Shown here piece by piece: positions 63,380 through 64,000 of a stretch of 64,000 nt of DNA. Position numbers and translations under genes: made by a program. The notes below the pieces were generated by a model. The model saw only the letters and a list, made by a program, of their open reading frames with translations, was not told where the DNA came from and made no database searches. The stretch comes from an uncultured Bariatricus sp. (lineage in GTDB: Bacteria > Bacillota > Clostridia > Lachnospirales > Lachnospiraceae), in the NCBI GenBank assembly GCA_934307065.1, contig CAKRCD010000004.1, positions 1 through 64,000 on the forward strand, read 5' to 3'. Within the stretch, counting starts at the first letter, position 1; each line of letters opens with the position of its first letter.

Positions 63380-63428
63380 GACAAAAATCCCATCACACTA
63401 AGTTAATGCGATGGGATTGTCATTTTTT
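63380..63428. terminator. Bidirectional terminator between the MATE and Rpn genes
   Basis: AATCCCATC and GATGGGATT pair around a 15-base loop, followed on the plus strand by TTTTTT and on the minus strand by TTTTTG. Confidence 0.85.
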
Positions 63429-63430
63429 AT

Positions 63431-64000
63431 TTACTTTTGGATTAACTCTTTAAATTCTTCTTCACTCTTTCCGGCCTTCTCTGCCGCCTGTACTATACTA
63501 AGGACACCCTCATGTACCAACTCTGTCAACAATTCCAATCGCATTTCCTGTCGTCCTTCGCTAAGTCCAAGTTCACGCCCCTGTATAAAGCCTTCGTTTC
63601 TTCCATCATCAAAGATTTCCTGTAATGCCTGACACATATCCACTTCCTCCTTCTCCTGATTCTTTATCTCGTCCATCTGTTTCTCCGCCTTTAACAATAC
63701 CCTTAATACATTGTATGTATCCCGGTCTACATGTCGGAAATATCCTTCATGTTCCTGCACATACTTCTGCATACGCTCTTTATCTTGTCTGTATTTTAGC
63801 ATCTCTAAAATGGTTTGTAAATCCGTTTTATACACACTGGTATCTTCTATCTGATTCACATCCAACAGATTAATGTGATAGTTTGGTATCAGCTTTCTTA
63901 TCATTTCTTCCATTTCCGGATTCTCGGATTTTTTCAATAATCCATGCAAATCTACGCTTCCATCCCAAGGCTTATCCCCATAATAAAATACCAAAGTAGA
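63431..64000 (-). CDS. Rpn-type PD-(D/E)XK nuclease, C-terminal part (cut by window edge)
   Basis: The frame is open to position 64000, beginning TLVFYYGDKPWDGS, the well-known central motif of the Rpn/PD-(D/E)XK transposase family, so the N-terminal nuclease core lies outside the window. The visible ~190 residues end in the helical tail (DDGRNEGFIQGRELGLSEGR and SIVQAAEKAGKSEEEFKEL). These proteins act as recombination-promoting nucleases or defence-like factors. A decayed relative is at 5337. Confidence 0.82.
   Translation of the reverse strand, partial: STLVFYYGDKPWDGSVDLHGLLKKSENPEMEEMIRKLIPNYHINLLDVNQIEDTSVYKTDLQTILEMLKYRQDKERMQKYVQEHEGYFRHVDRDTYNVLRVLLKAEKQMDEIKNQEKEEVDMCQALQEIFDDGRNEGFIQGRELGLSEGRQEMRLELLTELVHEGVLSIVQAAEKAGKSEEEFKELIQK

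Overview
The window looks like the chromosome of an anaerobic, spore-forming Firmicute of the Lachnospiraceae type. It is AT-rich with strong AGGAGG ribosome sites and encodes spore-associated proteins (BofA, CwlD, a spore-type GH18), a rubredoxin-first rubrerythrin, MecA, and a Tad pilus with the DUF5702 and Flp1-type subunits usual in that family. No rRNA, tRNA, CRISPR array or intact insertion sequence was seen. The genus is not determined.

Positions 1-13.6 kb, almost all on the minus strand, look like one metabolic locus. It reads PucR regulator, a fusion of a 2-hydroxyacyl-CoA dehydratase domain to a PucR regulator, an SsuABC/TauABC-type importer (ATPase, lipoprotein, permease), an acid-sugar-dehydratase-like enolase-superfamily enzyme, then a tight operon of two nitrogenase component-1 homologues, a NifH-like reductase and a DUF4091 glycosidase-like protein. 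No nif maturation genes are present, so this is a nitrogenase-like reductase of unknown substrate. This is my main candidate for an undescribed system. A PatB-type C-S lyase and pyruvate carboxylase follow, separated by their own terminator and promoters.

Positions 18.6-27.5 kb hold a full Tad (type IVb) pilus operon: TadZ, TadA/CpaF, TadB, TadC, Flp pilin, DUF5702 protein, two TadE-like pseudopilins, the TadV prepilin peptidase and two accessory proteins. Positions 27.6-44.5 kb hold BofA and a large surface-fibre locus. It joins a sortase pilus (giant vWA/Cna-B adhesin, LPxTG backbone pilin, two class C sortases, an anchorless pilin-like protein) to a SipW/CalY (TasA-like) module, with two signal peptidases, two tailed surface proteins, two small related proteins and a BTAD-type regulator.

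Positions 44.7-51.8 kb, on the plus strand and divergent from that regulator, hold a compact type IV pilus-like operon. It has a degenerate GGDEF protein, a sigma factor and putative membrane anti-sigma, a transglutaminase lipoprotein, PilC/GspF, four small pilin-like membrane proteins and one PilT-type ATPase. The remainder is housekeeping: TrhA/hemolysin III, a Sua5 fused to a dead phosphatase-like domain, CwlD, GH18, MecA, a DUF1858 protein, an NlpC/P60 hydrolase with a WalR-like box, PerR with rubrerythrin, MarR with a MATE pump, and a partial Rpn-type nuclease at the right edge. A DnaA-box cluster lies at 58.8-58.9 kb without dnaA nearby.
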